64,000 nucleotides of DNA from contig VWZF01005911.1 of NCBI GenBank assembly GCA_013396755.1, positions 51,846 to 115,845 of the forward strand, given 5' to 3'. Under the pieces are notes generated by a model. It was given only the letters and a program-made list of their open reading frames with translations, had not been told where the DNA came from and did no database searches. This document shows, piece after piece, positions 49,501-63,160 of the stretch. The position numbers and the translations under genes were made by a program. Source of the stretch: Sclerurus mexicanus (taxonomy: Eukaryota > Chordata > Aves > Passeriformes > Furnariidae). The stretch's first letter is position 1. Each line of letters starts with the position of its first letter.

Positions 49501-52500
49501 CATACATATGAATTAACTGCCTTATGCCTCAAGTCAGTGCTTCAGTATTGGGACTGTGTTATCACTGGGGCACTCATTGCTGGCAGCAACATATGGCTCC
49601 TTCCTTATGTGAAGGTTTTGAAGTAGCCCTGCAAAGCTCTTGCTTTGATTTTGTAACCAGTTCATGACACTTACATGACCCATTTAGAGAAAACATAGTG
49701 CCATTGTGCTTGCACAGCATAGTTTTTATGATGTAAGAATGTGTCAACCTTGTCTGGGCGTCCACACCTAATGTTTAACTACCTGTGTCTCTGTTGATGC
49801 ATCCTTTCAAAATTAGTCAGTGTGCTCCAGAAAGTGGGATAACATGGAAGACAGGTGTGCCACGCTATATGCAGTGATGGGCTCTAGGGTGCTCTGCCAT
49901 ACTGGTGGCTGCTGAGGAAAAAGGACCAAGTGGCCTCAACTCATGGCTGGAGTTGCCCCTCGAGTTTGAACAATGCCATGGTTCATACAGGGCTGTGTCA
50001 GTAGTTGTTGGCTGTGACTAATGGTTTTCTTTGCAGAGCTTGACAGGCCACACAACCCCCATTGAGAGCCTACAGGTCAATCCGAATGAGAAGCTCATCG
50101 TTGCAGGGTCCCGGTCAGGGTCCATTCGAGTCTGGGATCTGGAAGCTGCCAAAGGTACATGTCCATGAGCTTTTGCTTCTGTTAATGCATACTTTTTAGA
50201 GAATCTTTATCCTTAATATCTGTCCTGACCCAGAAGGTTCCTGACTTAAGAAGGAGCAGGAGCCTGGCATTGCTTTCATCTTCATTTGCAGCCCTCTCAG
50301 GGGTCTTTTGTGCCCTTCTACTGAGGCTGTGGAACTGTGTATTCATGCTTGAGCAGAAACCTGGACATGTATGGGGGACACTGATCTGAGGAACTAGTTT
50401 CTATGGTTTTGACCTGAATGTGTTCAAATCTATATTCTAGATCCGTTTCCATGCATGTATAGATAACTTGGCATATAGTGTTTATATTCACAGTCTCAGC
50501 TTAAAATTGTCAATCTTAATAAAAGGATCCAAAACCTGATTGGAAGTTTTAAGTGTATTAGGTTCTGCATAAGTCCAGGATTCCCCTGCTCACTGACCTC
50601 TTGTTCTTAGGTTCTAGCTTTTTTTTTTCCCCTCAAGCAATTTTTCTCCTCTCCTGCTCTTGCATGGCCGTATAAATAGACAAAGACCTAATTTTTAGTA
50701 AATTGTAAAAGCTATGAACTCATTGAGCTCTGATCCTTTAAAGGCCGACTGTTGAGTCATGTTTTATTTATTGCATTTTCCTCAAATCCTGGAATGAATT
50801 TGCAAAGGTATCATAAATCACTTGAGTGTATTCCAGCAGGAATACCAGAAAATGACTGATTATTTCTTATAGGTTGTGACTTATTCATAGAAGGAATGTG
50901 TAATGAAAATAGGCTTACAGTGGCTGAGCTAAGAAGGCAAACCACAGATGGCATCAATAGTGAAAAGCACTTTTGTAATTCAGACAGCTAGAATCAGTTC
51001 GGTTATGGAATAGTTTGGCACTACCAGTGGAGAGTAGCTGATCTGGCTGAATTTATTAGGAATCCTATGAGGCAGTGTGTCTGCAAATGACCACTCCAGC
51101 TCTGGCTCAAGAACTAATTTCTGGGAAGGGGTTCACCAGATTGTTCCAGATGACAGATGATGGAGTGGGATTGCCCTTGTTATTATCTGAGCAATTTTTC
51201 TTCCTCAAAGTTGAGTTCTGCATTTGTCTCTCCTTGCAGAGATATGGTGTACCAGTTCTACTGGTCCCTCCTGGTTTCCAGAATTACAAGGGCTGTGTAC
51301 TTGATGACTTGCTGAAACACTGATTGTTTCCTTGTCTCCTACTTCCTAAGTGATCTTTCCTGGTCTTTCAGATGCACCTTGCAAGGGACAATTGAAAGAG
51401 TCCAGGGTGAATATTTGAATCTATGAGATGGTGCCTGGGTAGGGGTGCAGAGTCCCAGGAAAGGGTCTGTCTAATAGCACTGCAAGGTGAATGCTGCAGG
51501 CAGTCCAATGTCCCTTTCACTTTCTGGCTAAAACTGTTTCTCCTCCAGCCCATTTTGCTGTCTGTGTAACAAGTGGAAAGATGTCACAGCAGCCTGCCAG
51601 CTGCCTCATTTTCAGAATGGAGACGTTTGCAGTTCTATCCATAGTTTCTATATGTAAGGACAGGACTTCCATTAGGATCACTGAACACAGGCCCTGTATT
51701 GCTATTTCTTTGCATTGCAAGGGTAAAGTCAGAAGCATTTCCATAAAATAATGTATATGGAGGAATAAACAATAAGTAGCATATCTAATATACATTGTAT
51801 TAGCATGTAATTAATGGTGAGGATAGTATGGGTACACCTCTGCATGGTATCCGGGGGAAATGGACTACTAAATATTTGCTTCCTATTCCTTCTCCCTACT
51901 CTGCCTCTCCTTTCCCAGTTCTTCGTACCTTACCGGGTCACAAAGCGAATATCTGCAGCCTTCATTTCCATCCTTTTGGAAGCTTTGTGGCATCTGGCTC
52001 TTTGGATACCAATATTAAGGTAAAACCCAGTGTCCACTAGAGATTTCCCTCTTTATTTGCAGTATCTTTGTTTTGAACAGTGCCAGAACGTGTTTTGTGC
52101 TGAACTGTTGGTAGATGCTGCACATTGTCATTTCCATGACAGGTGTGGGCCATGGTCATTTCCATGACAGGTCATGGGCAGGTGTGTTTGTGAGTGCTTG
52201 TGAAATCCGTGCGTGTGTTTTCACAGCAGTACCTTGTGAATGTGACTCCTCTGGTGTGGAATGTGGCTATGAGTAAGGTGCCAGCCAAGACCTGGTGTCA
52301 GCAAGCACAGATGTCCTGGTTGCTGTCGGTTGTATCTGTTTCACCAGGCTAGTATTTGACTGTCAGAACTGAGCTGCTGTAGTGTGAAATACCTAAGAGG
52401 AGTGATTCTTGCTCAGGGATTTAGGTTAGAAAACATTCCTGAGGCAAAGAGGGGTTCAGCAGCCCCTTCATTCTGCAGTGACTGTTAGCTTAGTGACAGG

Positions 52501-55500
52501 GACAGCTCTTGTTCTGACAGGGCCCTTAGGCTCCCCACATACTGCTTTAAATATATAATTTGTTTGTTTTTCTTCCCTATAGCTCTGGGATGTGAGAAGA
52601 AAAGGCTGTATCTTCACATTCAAGGTAAAATGCTTCGTTAGCTTTCAGGCAAAGAGGGGAGAAGGATTTCTGTTGAGGACTTGAGAGCAAACCTTGAAGT
52701 GATTATGTACAATTAACTTCCTAGCTTTCCAGCATGAAAATAAGATCTGCACAATTTTTGAAATGGCCTGGCAAACCTCAACAGGCCTCTGCAAGCTGTA
52801 CGGGAATATGAAATGGATATAATGGGACATCAATGAATATCATGTGGGGGATGGAGACCATCCACGAGGGTGTCTTTATACTGTGACCGGTATTACCATG
52901 GTTCTATTCTCGGGGCCTTTTTTTCTCAAAAGATCTTGCTGTATATTGATTTCACTTAGAAACCAGAGTCTTAGCGTCACAGCACTTCTATCTGACAGCA
53001 CGTAAGTTTGTGTAATTTAAAATGGATTCTTGCTAATGAAGCTAGATCTGTGTTTATCATACTTAAACAGATGGCAGAAATGTCTAGATGAGAGAGATCA
53101 CACTCGTTTCTTATGGATGAGTGTAGTGTCTTGAGTACAGTGTTTAGTGTTCTGCAAGCTGTGGACTGTATCAAACACTTAATTGATTTTGTTTTATTAT
53201 ATTGTATAGAACTGAAAGGCAAAAGCCGGAATACTGTGTTTTTCTCATTTCAGGGTCACACAGAAGCAGTTCGATGTCTTCGCTTTAGCCCTGATGGGAA
53301 ATGGGTAGCCTCTGCTGCTGACGATCACACTGTAAAGGTAATTTATTGTGACATTCTCCTTATGTGCTCGTGGCATGTGGGAATGCTGGGATCATCTTTA
53401 TACCAGGCATTGCCAGCACTCACTCATAAATGCCTTTAGTTCATTAGGCAGTTGGCTGAGCCCTGTGGCTTTGCAAGGACCAGTCAGTAGGGGTGTGTTA
53501 TCACACACATTGCATGTATTATCAGACTGAAAATTGCTGCCAGGGCTAAACAGAGCAAGAGAAGGAGTTCAGAAAAGTATCAACTGAAGCAGTGACTTTG
53601 GTTGTTTCACAGAGGATATGGAGGAATGGAGATGGACTGGTTTTATTTTCAGTTTCACATGAAATAAACTAACCAGTCATTTAACTGGATTTTTAAGTGG
53701 AGACTAGAGTACAGGAAGAAGGTATTGCTAAGGGATTCAGAGCTTTTGTATTTTTTTTACTTTTGAGATATACTTTGTGGGGACAGGTGGACTGTTGTAT
53801 TTTATCTCAGTCTCTAAATATAAACCAGAAACTTCTAGGGGACAAATTACATGGAAAAGTTAAAAGAATATCAAAACAACCCAAAAATGCAGTCTTAAAT
53901 GATTGATATGGTACTTTTTCCCTGGTCATTGCTTAGACCTGAATCTGTTCTTGGAGGGGGGAAGAATTGGAAACTTGTCAGTACATGAAAATCCCAAGTG
54001 TATTGGAAATCTCTAAATCTCTTCAAGTGTCTCTCTGTTCTTTCTTTCTTTCAGCTGTGGGATCTGACTGCTGGGAAGTTAATGTTTGAGTTTACAGGAC
54101 ATACTGGCCCAGTAAATGTTGTTGAATTCCACCCCAATGAATACCTTTTGGCTTCTGGCAGCTCTGACAGGTACATAAGGGGAGGAAGAAGGACAGGAAA
54201 TGTATATGTCTGTTCTCTTTCCTGAAACCCTTCCTTGTAGTAACATGGGAAATAGCAATTTCACATAACTCAAATGTGCCATTGCAAGAGGCAGATATCC
54301 AGCCAGCAGGACACCCTATCTGTGCTGGGCAGAACATGGGGTTCCTGGCTTCTCATCCAAAGCTGATGGCACCTAGAAACCAATGCGTAGCCTGAAGCAT
54401 CTCACTAATCTAGCTGACATTCTGTGTGAACAGCAGGCAGCCCTGCTCAGCTAACAGGGTGTTTTTCTTAGTTCTGGGTCAGCTCTAAATGCCTATCCGT
54501 GTCTAGAGTCTCTAAGCATCTCTCTCAGGATTCACTGATCTTTGCTACACTTGCCTGTGTAGGGTCACTCTGTGCACAACAGTGAAAGTCATTCTAGCTA
54601 CCAGTGTTTTGTTTAAATTCTGGATCCTGCAGTGATATCTAGAGGGATGAGCAAAGAATTTTGTTCTGTTGTGTGTACAGGACTGTTCGATTCTGGGACT
54701 TGGAGAAGTTTCAAGTTGTGAGCTGTATTGAAGAGGAGGCTACTCCTGTCAGGTACATGAAATTCCTACTCAAGTGTACTAGAAAATGACTGAAGTGGGG
54801 GTGAAGGGTGGATTTTCTCAAAGAGAGGAAACTTACTGGAAAGAAGTTTGGGCTGCTGGAGATGTTGCACAGGCCCACCTGGTTGCCCAAGTGAATACCA
54901 CACTGGAAGGTTCATTGTTACAAATGGAGTGGGAGGTGTTCAGTGCAGTCAGGGGCCCACAGGGACTGGAGCAAGGTGAGAACACTGTCTGATTCTCCAC
55001 CCACCTTCCTCTCAGGTGTGTGCTCTTCAACCCAGATGGCTGCTGCTTGTACAGTGGCTTCCAAGATTCGCTGCGTGTGTACGGCTGGGAGCCAGAGCGC
55101 TGTTTTGATGTGGTCTTGGTGAACTGGGGAAAAGTAGCTGACTTATCTATCAGCAACAACCAGCTGGTAAGCCACTGCTCCTGGGGCTGGAGGAGGCAGC
55201 TGGGAAATAAAAGATAAAATCCTCCTGCTTCTTTGCAGGCCTTCTGACCTTTAAGCTTGTATCAAACTGTAAGTTACCAGGGCTTGCAGTGTGCCCAGCC
55301 CTTAGACAAAGATTGTGGGCTTTTGCTTTCAGCAGCCTTGGCTCTACTTTTTCTCTCTTTGGCTTCTGGAGGAAAGAACTAAGGCTGGGTTATTTAGAAG
55401 CTATGCTTTGCAAAAGTTTTATCCAAGCCTTTCATAAATCATTGGCAACTTCAAGTTGAAAAAGCCGAAGACTGAACTGAGCAATCCTCAAACATGATTT

Positions 55501-58500
55501 CTCAGGGTCACTCCATCCTGCCTATTCTCAGTAAGGCTGCCATGCACCCTACTCCCTTGTGAATTACCTTGATCTTTTGCCTCTGCAGATAGGAGTTTCC
55601 TTTGCACAAAGCACAGTCTCTTCCTTCGTTGTGGATCTCAGCAGAGTCCCAAAGTCAGATTCTATTCCTCATGGACTGATCAGGGACGACCAGCCTCTTG
55701 TGCCACCTACCCCCACAGGGTCCTCCCTTCGCCGCATCTATGACAGGCCCTCAACAAGCTGCAGCAAGCCACAGAGGTGAGGGAGTCTGCTGGCTTGTTC
55801 AAGGTTTTAAAGGAATGTACCAGGAACTCAGTGCATTCTGTCCCCCTCCCTCTCTGTCCCTCTCCCTCTCTGTCTCTCTCTCTGACAATATGGTTTCCCC
55901 TGACAGCATCTCTTTTTCCATAGCAGAGTAAAGCACAACTCGGAGAGTGAGAGGCACAGTCCTAGCAGTGAAGATGACCGGGATGAGAAGGAATCAAAGG
56001 CTGAGATCAAGAACCAGGAAGATTACAAAGAGATCTTCCAGCCCAAGAATGCGATCTGTCAGTACCAGGGTTTACTGTGCTTTTGAGGGGTGTTTGGATT
56101 TGAGCTGAAAACACTAAACTGGTTCAGTAGATCTGAACTTTGGCTTGCTATAACAGAGACTTCACCTACAACTCGAGAGTTTAGAAAACTTTATTATTCT
56201 TTAATATTCTCTTTAGCCACTGAACCACAGATCATGTTGGTGAATGGCTGCAAGGTTGCACCCTTACTATAGTGCAATGATATCTGGCTAAAGCCTGGTT
56301 CAGAATCCAGAACTCCTTTGTGAATGGAGTGTGTATGGCCTTCCTATCCTGATTACGGTGTTACGTGAATTTTATTTGCTTAAAATTTTGTTGCGTATAA
56401 GGTCAACAACCTCCATTAAAGGAAAGGCAAAAGGTTGTGTTACAGCAGGCATTGATACAGGCGTTGTGTAATGCCTGTATCTCATTTTTATGTAAATGAG
56501 AAAAGTTAGATACCCTTTCTAAGGAATTCATAGCCAGTGTTTTTCTTTATTTATATTAGTCAATTAACAGGAGGTAAATTTTTTTCTACTATCATTTGTT
56601 GTGGCAGTGCCTTGTCTCATGCTTCACGCCTCCACAGCAGCAATGAACTGCAGGGTTCAGTTTTGTCCCTCCCATCCATGAAGGCTGAAAGCCTTTGGCT
56701 AAACTCAACAGTAGTGTCAAGGTCCGAAGGAGATAACTCTGCTTGTTGTATCCCAGATTACCCTCGTGTGGAGTTGTTGGAGATCTCTCAGCTCCAAGGC
56801 TGACTTATCACTAATCCGTAGCCTTGGATGCTCCTTCATTTGTTTATTTTTTTTAATTTTATTCTGTAGGCCGAACTCCTCCTCGAAACGAGCCCTTTCC
56901 AGCTCCCCCAGAGGATGGTGAGTATAGAAATGACGCCTTGATGGGAATGGGGTTAATGGCCCTTAGAAGAGGGAGAGCTGCGTGTCTGCAGAAATGGCTC
57001 CTTGTAGTCTAGCTATGCAGAACCTTTGCTCTCAACCCCTGAAAGGAAAAATCAGTTTCTTCTTTCCCACTTCTTTTCATCTCGGTAGAGCCTGTAACTG
57101 TAAAGGAAGCAGTGAAGCCCAGCCAAGCTGTGGATGTCCAGACCTCGTTGCCAAAGCAAGAGCTTGTATGTACTTTGTGATCTGTTAAACGCTGTTTGTG
57201 CTCCCTCTGTGAACAATGTGCAAGTGCTGGAGACTTTATGATTTCTACTCAGGCTGATTCCTTTACTGAAGGGCAGTGAAAGTTCAGCTCCAGGTTTTGT
57301 CCTGCCAAGTGTCTTTCCTGAGCAGTAGAATCAAGGCCAAGCCTCCGACAGGCAATGGGTCTAGTTTTTTGTTTGCTGTTTGTGCCTGCAGCGGTGTTTC
57401 TCCTTGCATCTCAAAATTGGGGCACTCTGAAAAGAACCAAGTGCCAGGTTTCTGCAAGTGCTTGAACTGAGGCTGTTTTGTTGCCAAAATTGCGAGCAGC
57501 TGATGGACCAGGAACCATTATACTGGCTTCTTTAGAATTCTCTCTCAGCCTTCAGGCTGGCCTCAGCCCATTGCCCTAATTTCAGATCCTCATAACAGTA
57601 AGAGCACTTGGCACTTCTGCTGGGGCATCTCCATGTTCTTTACAAACCTTAATTACATATTGGTGTGTTCCTGAGAGATGCTTTATTGCCTCTTAAACTG
57701 TGCTAGCAGAGTGGAGACTGCTTATGCCTTAGGACGCTGCTATGAGAGGAGAACAGGCCAGAAATAAAGGTCATCAGCCTAGAGCCAGACTGTTGCTGCT
57801 AGAGCTTTTATCCCAATTTCTCCTGCAGCCTGATCCAGTCCAAAGGCCACCGATAGCCTCCTCAGCTGCTTCGACCAGAACAGAGCCATCGGTGATCCCT
57901 GCAGCCAGGAATGAGCCCATTGGCCTGAAGGCCTCTGACTTTCTACCAGTAAGTATCTCTGGACAATGGTTTCCAGCCAATGTCTCTGTTGGGTGGCGTC
58001 AGAAGAGGGTTCTCTGAGGTACCCCCATTGTAATTAGCAGCAGGGTGGTGTGAACACAGCAGCATTGAACCCTGCTCACAAAGAACACGTTACCAAAGCA
58101 GAAAGCAAGGAATGAGACAGTCACTGAACAACTCCACATACTAGACAGTGATTCATTTAGAAAACTGCTGTCTGCCATTACATGCACATAATAATTTCAC
58201 AGGAATCTCTGCCTCTTCCATCGCGGAGGCCTCTTGGTTTCTCTTGGGAAGGATATTTCCTTGTCCCAAAAAAGGAGTAAGACCAGAGCATCTCAATGAT
58301 CCCAAACTCTAAATGTGAGCAAAGGAAGTAGTGGTTCCAGCATGGCATGGGCAGGAATCTAATTGAGAGTCTAATAAATTTTGTAAGATTTATGCCTTGT
58401 AATAAAATCTGCTAATTCCAGATAAATGTTTAACATAAAAAAATAGGGTTTATGTGAAAGCATTTCTTCATCAAAACATACTGGTTTTGAAAACTTACTT

Positions 58501-61202
58501 TAAATTCACCCTTTTTTGAGAGTTTTTCCAAAGCTTCAAACATGTTTGTGATTGACATAGTAGAAAAAGCAGAAAAGATGTAGCTGAGATCAGAACAAAC
58601 TGGGCATTTCCATTTCAAAGGCAGGAGAAAGCTCCCACCCTTCTGTGCCACCCTGCTGTTATTGGTGTCTGTACTTCCAGGCTGTGAAAAACCAAAGCCA
58701 GACCGAGCTCGTGGATGAGGAAGCCATGTCCCAGATCAGGAAAGGCCACGAGACCATGTGTGTGGTGCTCACCAGCCGCCACAAGAATCTGGACACCGTG
58801 CGGGCTGTATGGAGCACCAGTGACATCAAGGCAAGGATGTGGAGATACCTGAGGCTCATGAGGGGAGCAGCTGAGCAGCTCTGTTTACTGGTCTGGGGCT
58901 GATTCTGCCTCACAGAAAACTCAGGGTCTGACAGCTCTTGTCCCCAGGGGTGCACCACAGAGTGCTGCTGTGTCCCACCAGTGGCTGAACAGTCACAAAA
59001 AAATGTGGAGAAAACTGCCATTTGAGAGAGTTCCCTTCCCTAGCCAGCTTCACATTGCCTCTCTCTTTGTTTTGGAAAAACAGCACTTGATACTAATTTG
59101 CATTAGCCCTACCAGTTTGAGTTTTGCAATAGAAGACTTTTTCTTCTTCTCTTTCAGAACTCTCTGGATTCTGCAGTGGCAATCAATGATCTGTCTGTTG
59201 TTGTGGACCTCTTGAATATTGTCAACCAAAAAGCGTGAGTCCTGAGTGAGGGCAGCCCCTGGGATACTGAGAGCCATCTGGCTGGAAGTCGGGAGCACTG
59301 CCTTGTACCTGCCTCGTGTCCAGTGGGCCATGGAAGCAGGAAATGCATGTGTTTGTAGTCACATCTTCAAGCCTACAGTGCCAGTAACTGCTGGAGTTGT
59401 TTGGGGCTGAGGAAAATCAAAGTCTCATGGCATCATAAAGTGATTCTGCTGAGAGTCAATGAAATACATTAGAACCTGCCACTTTCTCTCACGAGGGGGA
59501 GTCAGTGAACTTGCTGAATGAACTTGAGTGTTGCTGCCTGGGCATTTTGCTAGAAAGTGTTATTTGTGTTGACTCAGCTTTGTAAAGCTTCAGTCTCCAG
59601 TCTCAGGATGTGTTCTTTTCTTTTCAGTTCTCTCTGGAAGCTGGATTTGTGTACTATAGTCCTGCCACAGATAGAAAAACTACTCCAAAGTAAATATGAA
59701 AGGTGAGGCTCCAAGAACATGGTGTGCTTGGGGGAACTGGTGTAGATAGTGATAAGAGAGCTCCACTGGGCATTTTGTACTGAAACAAAATCCTGAGAAA
59801 TCACAAGAGATACAGTATAGTGCTGATATGATGCCTGGGAAAGAGTAATGGAGTTTCCAGGTGTGTATGGGAAAAGATATGGAAAGTATGCATGGACAGG
59901 AAGAGCAGGATGGTGGGATTCAGTGTAGGTGTGTTGGATTGAAGTCAGCTCTGGCAACCAGGAGGGGTCATGTCAATGTAAAACAAATAGGCTTTGTGCA
60001 CTTGTGGAAGTGAAATTTCAGCTTGGGACAAAGGGAATAAAGTTCTGGGACACTCCTGGGGACTTGTTGTTAGGGGCAAAAAAATTCAGGCTCTTTTTAA
60101 GATGGAGTTTCTTCTCTTCCTTTCTTCTGAGAGAGGCTCCTGCCAGAGTACCTTGGCAGGACATCTCTGCCCTTGAGCAAAGAGGTCCCACTTGGCACAG
60201 TATGTACCAGGACTTTTGGAACAGGCTTGCTTTGTCAAAGCCTTGGAATCAAAATGTATGGATACTTGGCTGTTGCTCTTCTTCCCTGGTTACAGGTGGT
60301 GGAGGGATGGTTGTTTGAGAGCTGTGTGTGGGGAAGTCAGGAATGAAATTCAAGAGGGATCCAATTCTCTGTTTTTCAGTTACGTGCAGACAGGCTGCAC
60401 ATCCCTGAAACTCATTCTCCAGAGATTCCTGCCACTCATCACAGACATCCTTGCTGCACCACCTTCTGTTGGAGTGGACATCAGCAGAGAGGAAAGGTGA
60501 GGCACATGCTTCTGCTTGCTCCCTGTTGGAACCAGCCTTTCTCTTGGGTGAGCTTTGTCCTCACCATGGAGGCTCTGATACTAGACTGGGTGTGCTTTCC
60601 CTTTGCAACCACCAAACCCTCCTGCTGTGAGAAAAAGGCCAAGGACTGTTTTTCCCTCTGTCACTGTGTATTGAGTCACACCTAAACAAAGTGTTGGGAG
60701 TAAAACCACCCTGTGGCTTCACCTTCTGCCTCACAAGACACAAGTTGGCAGCCAGACCCTGGATTTTCAGTTCATTCACAGGATCTCTCTGCTCTGAGAA
60801 TTGGCCTTCAAAAAACAGCACCTCCTTCCTCTCTGGTCTGTACTGCCAAAGGGGAAAGGGGAGTGAAAGAGCCCTTATGTGGATGCCATTCCCCTGTCTC
60901 ATCAGGACACGGGCTGAATGCCTGGTGTTTGTCTGCAGAGCTCTGCTCAGATTTCAGCCTCTTCCAGGGCATTTGCAGGGCTTTTCTCTCCTTCCTTTCT
61001 GGCACTGCAGGAACAAGCACATCTCTTAAGCAGCTGAGGATTTATGCTGTGTCTGTTGTTTTTTTGCAGGCTCCACAAATGCAAGCTGTGTTACAAGCAG
61101 CTGAAAAACATCAGCAATGTTGTCAAGAACAAGTCTGGGCTCAGTGGCCGCCATGGTAGTGCCTTTCGGGAACTGCTTCTCCTCATGGCTGTCCTGGAGT
61201 AA
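43040..61202 (+). CDS. KATNB1: Katanin p80 WD40-containing subunit B1
   Basis: The 656-residue regulatory subunit of katanin (human 655), which targets the p60 AAA ATPase to centrosomes and spindle poles for microtubule severing. Exons: 43040-43079 (duplicate at 41308-41347), 48168-48298, 50037-50154, 51919-52019, 52583-52624, 53254-53337, 54055-54170, 54681-54752, 55016-55166, 55589-55776, 55927-56057, 56870-56917, 57089-57165, 57829-57948, 58681-58830, 59158-59234, 59628-59702, 60380-60496, 61070-61202. Residues about 15-300 form the WD40 propeller (GSIRVWDLEAAK, DTNIKLWDVRRKG, DHTVKLWDLTAGK, FWDLEKF). A Ser/Pro-rich linker follows (SSEDDRDEKES), then the C-terminal p60-binding con80 domain (RKGHETMCVVLTSRHKNLD, PPSVGVDISREER). 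The intron after exon 15 uses a GC donor. Identity to the human protein is very high throughout. Confidence 0.97.
43345..43825 (+). mobile_element. CR1 LINE fragment in KATNB1 intron 1
   Basis: Sense-strand CR1: GAGGGTCCTGGTCGATGGCA, GGGATGCATCAGGCACAGC, CAGCCTCACCTTGAGTCCTG, GAAGCCATATGAGGAGCAGC, GTGACCAGCGAAGGACCCGA. Further partial or complete copies at about 41613-41789 and 45670-46115 come from the assembly duplications, not from separate insertions. Confidence 0.9.
43380..45668. repeat. 2,289 bp tandem duplicate, copy A
   Basis: Matches 45670-47958 at an offset of 2290 with no difference that I could see. It starts inside the CR1 element and ends in unique intron DNA. The two copies are separated by a single N at 45669. 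Confidence 0.93.
45669..45669. other. Single-N join
   Basis: One unresolved base exactly between two identical 2.3 kb blocks, suggesting contigs joined without removing their overlap. Confidence 0.95.
45670..47958. repeat. 2,289 bp tandem duplicate, copy B
   Basis: Second copy of 43380-45668, including the CR1 part at 45670-46115. Beyond 47958 the sequence is unique and leads to KATNB1 exon 2. Confidence 0.93.
48843..48862. repeat. Poly(T) run
   Basis: Twenty consecutive Ts in KATNB1 intron 2. No recognisable retroelement body is attached to it. Confidence 0.9.
58831..58836 (+). other. KATNB1: Non-canonical GC splice donor in KATNB1
   Basis: Exon 15 ends ATCAAG and the intron begins GCAAGG, with acceptor CTTTCAG at 59151-59157. 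The human protein has the same junction (DIK followed by ...SVDSAVAINDL), and no in-frame GT donor is nearby. The sequence fits the strong GC-AG consensus (AG|GCAAG). Confidence 0.85.
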
Positions 61203-62090
61203 CAGCCACCACCTCCTCACATGCAAATACAGGTGGCCAAGCTTCCCTCTGTTCGTGGTCTGGCTGGATTTCAGGTCTCTCCATGTGTCCATCTCTTTCC
61301 TCTGCCCCCCTCCAGCACGGTAGGGAAGTGGAATCTGCCTGGCTGGTTGCCCACGCAGCCCCGGTGCCTTACGGGCTGGATGGAGGACCTGAGTGGAGAG
61401 AGGTGTGTGCTGTGTGAGGGGCCCTGGCAAGTGGAGGGCCTCGCAAAGCCCTGTAGGGAAGCTGCTTCATTTCAGCTCTTCATCTCAGCATCAAGCTCTG
61501 GGCTGCTCTGTGTGCTGGCCTTTCCCTGGCAGGAGGGCTCCGAGCCCACTGTCGCCCCTCCTTCCCGTGTGTGCTGTCAGTTCTTATTGCTTGGCCCTGT
61601 GGGCCAGGGCCTGCTGGCCCTGCTCTCGCTGTGCAGCGTGCTGAGGACTGCAGAGACCACCTCGCAAATGCCTGCTGTGGGGTGGAGTGCCCTTTTCATA
61701 CAGAAGGGACATCAACTGTCATGGGGGATGGGCTCCTTTGGTTTCATCTGACATGGGCAAGGACACTGTGCCACCATTCCGGTGCACTCTCAAGGACCCG
61801 AACTAAGAGGAAGGTGTCTCTTGGCTTCTCAGACATCCCTGCTGGCACCCAGGGACCCAGAAGATTAATATCTTCAGCCTGTGCTGGGGTGTGAGTTCTG
61901 CCTGGACCTGTGAAAATACGTGACTTAAGCAGGACTTGTATGTGTTTGCCTTTGGGGGTGACGATTTGGGAGGGTGGAGGAAGAGAGTGACATGGACTGA
62001 TTAATGTCTTTCTACATCCACTGGTCCACTCTTAGAGGTTCGTTTTTTGGGTTTTTTTTCCCCAATAAATGTCTGTCTGAACCTTTCTGT
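61203..62090 (+). other. KATNB1: KATNB1 3'UTR
   Basis: From the TAA at 61200-61202 to the polyadenylation signal at 62064-62069. GC-rich at first, T-rich near the end. A second ATTAAA at 62216-62221 could be an alternative end. No other gene was seen. Confidence 0.6.
62064..62069 (+). terminator. Polyadenylation signal (AATAAA) of KATNB1
   Basis: Canonical AATAAA followed within about 10 bases by TGTCTGTCTG, a U/GU-rich downstream element. Confidence 0.75.
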
Positions 62091-62221
62091 CCCTCTTTCT
62101 TCTTTCCTCTGGGGAAAGAGGTTCCTCTTGGTGCTTCCCCTGCTCTTCCTAGCCTGTCTCCCATTTTATACACTGGAGCCTGTTCTCCAGGAATCTGTAA
62201 CTTATAATGGATTTTATTAAA

Positions 62222-63155
62222 ATATTTGTAATTTTTTTTTAAAGTTGTGTTAAATGCCTGAATCTCTTGAAGTCCTGTTCACCTTGGCACAGCTTCTGGC
62301 TGGGAGCACCCAGGAAAAGCAGGACTCTCTTCCCTGCATGTCCCAGGGGAAAGCTGACCATTCTTGCCTTTCCTGATGCGAGGCTGTGGTGAGCAGTGGG
62401 GGAGCCAGCACTCACCAGGTGGCTTGTGGAAATCCTGGGGGCAGTTTCACTCTGCCTAGTTGTTCCCAGCCCAAGGAGCAGTGTCATCATTTGGGGCTCA
62501 TCCTTCTCCCTGGCACCGTGCAGATCTCTTTTCCCACAGATCTCCAGCAGATCTCAGCAGAATGGCAGTGCTGTTACCTGTTGTCGCTCAGCTCCAGAGC
62601 CCAGCATGGGTGTTTGGAGGCTTTTAGGGAGGTGTAGTGTGGCCAGCAGGAAAGCTAAAGCCGGTCCCCACATTGCTGATGGGAACAAAGAGCCTGCTCT
62701 GCTCTGTGGTTCAGGAGGTGGCTCTGATGGTGGGTCATGTAGCAGGAGGCCCTGGCAGTGAGCCACCATGGGACTGACAGTGCTGCCTGCATCAGGATGC
62801 TCATGTTGCGTGTCCTGCTCTGCAGCTGTTTCCTGCCTTGTCTGGTGATAATCCCATGCCTGGTCACCCACGAGGTGGGAAAAGGCTGTGCCAGCCTCTG
62901 CTTGGACAGCCTGCAGAGTTGAGAAACACTAGGTGAAACAGGGCATGGCAGCATTGGGCTGACTTGGGGTTTAACCACTCACTCTCCTGGTACTCGTGGG
63001 AGCCCAGTGGTCACAGTCAGAAGGTTCAGCACAGCCAGACTAGCCCAGGAACAAGGGGAGGGATGCAATGGGCTTTTCCAGCCCTAGAAAGAGACAAGGA
63101 GCACCATCCCATCCCAAGCAGGGTTCAAGAACAGCAGCACAGGAGGACTAGCTTT
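62222..63155. other. Intergenic region between KATNB1 and a convergent gene
   Basis: Unique DNA with no recognised exon, repeat or RNA gene on either strand. Confidence 0.4.
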
Positions 63156-63160
63156 AACAG

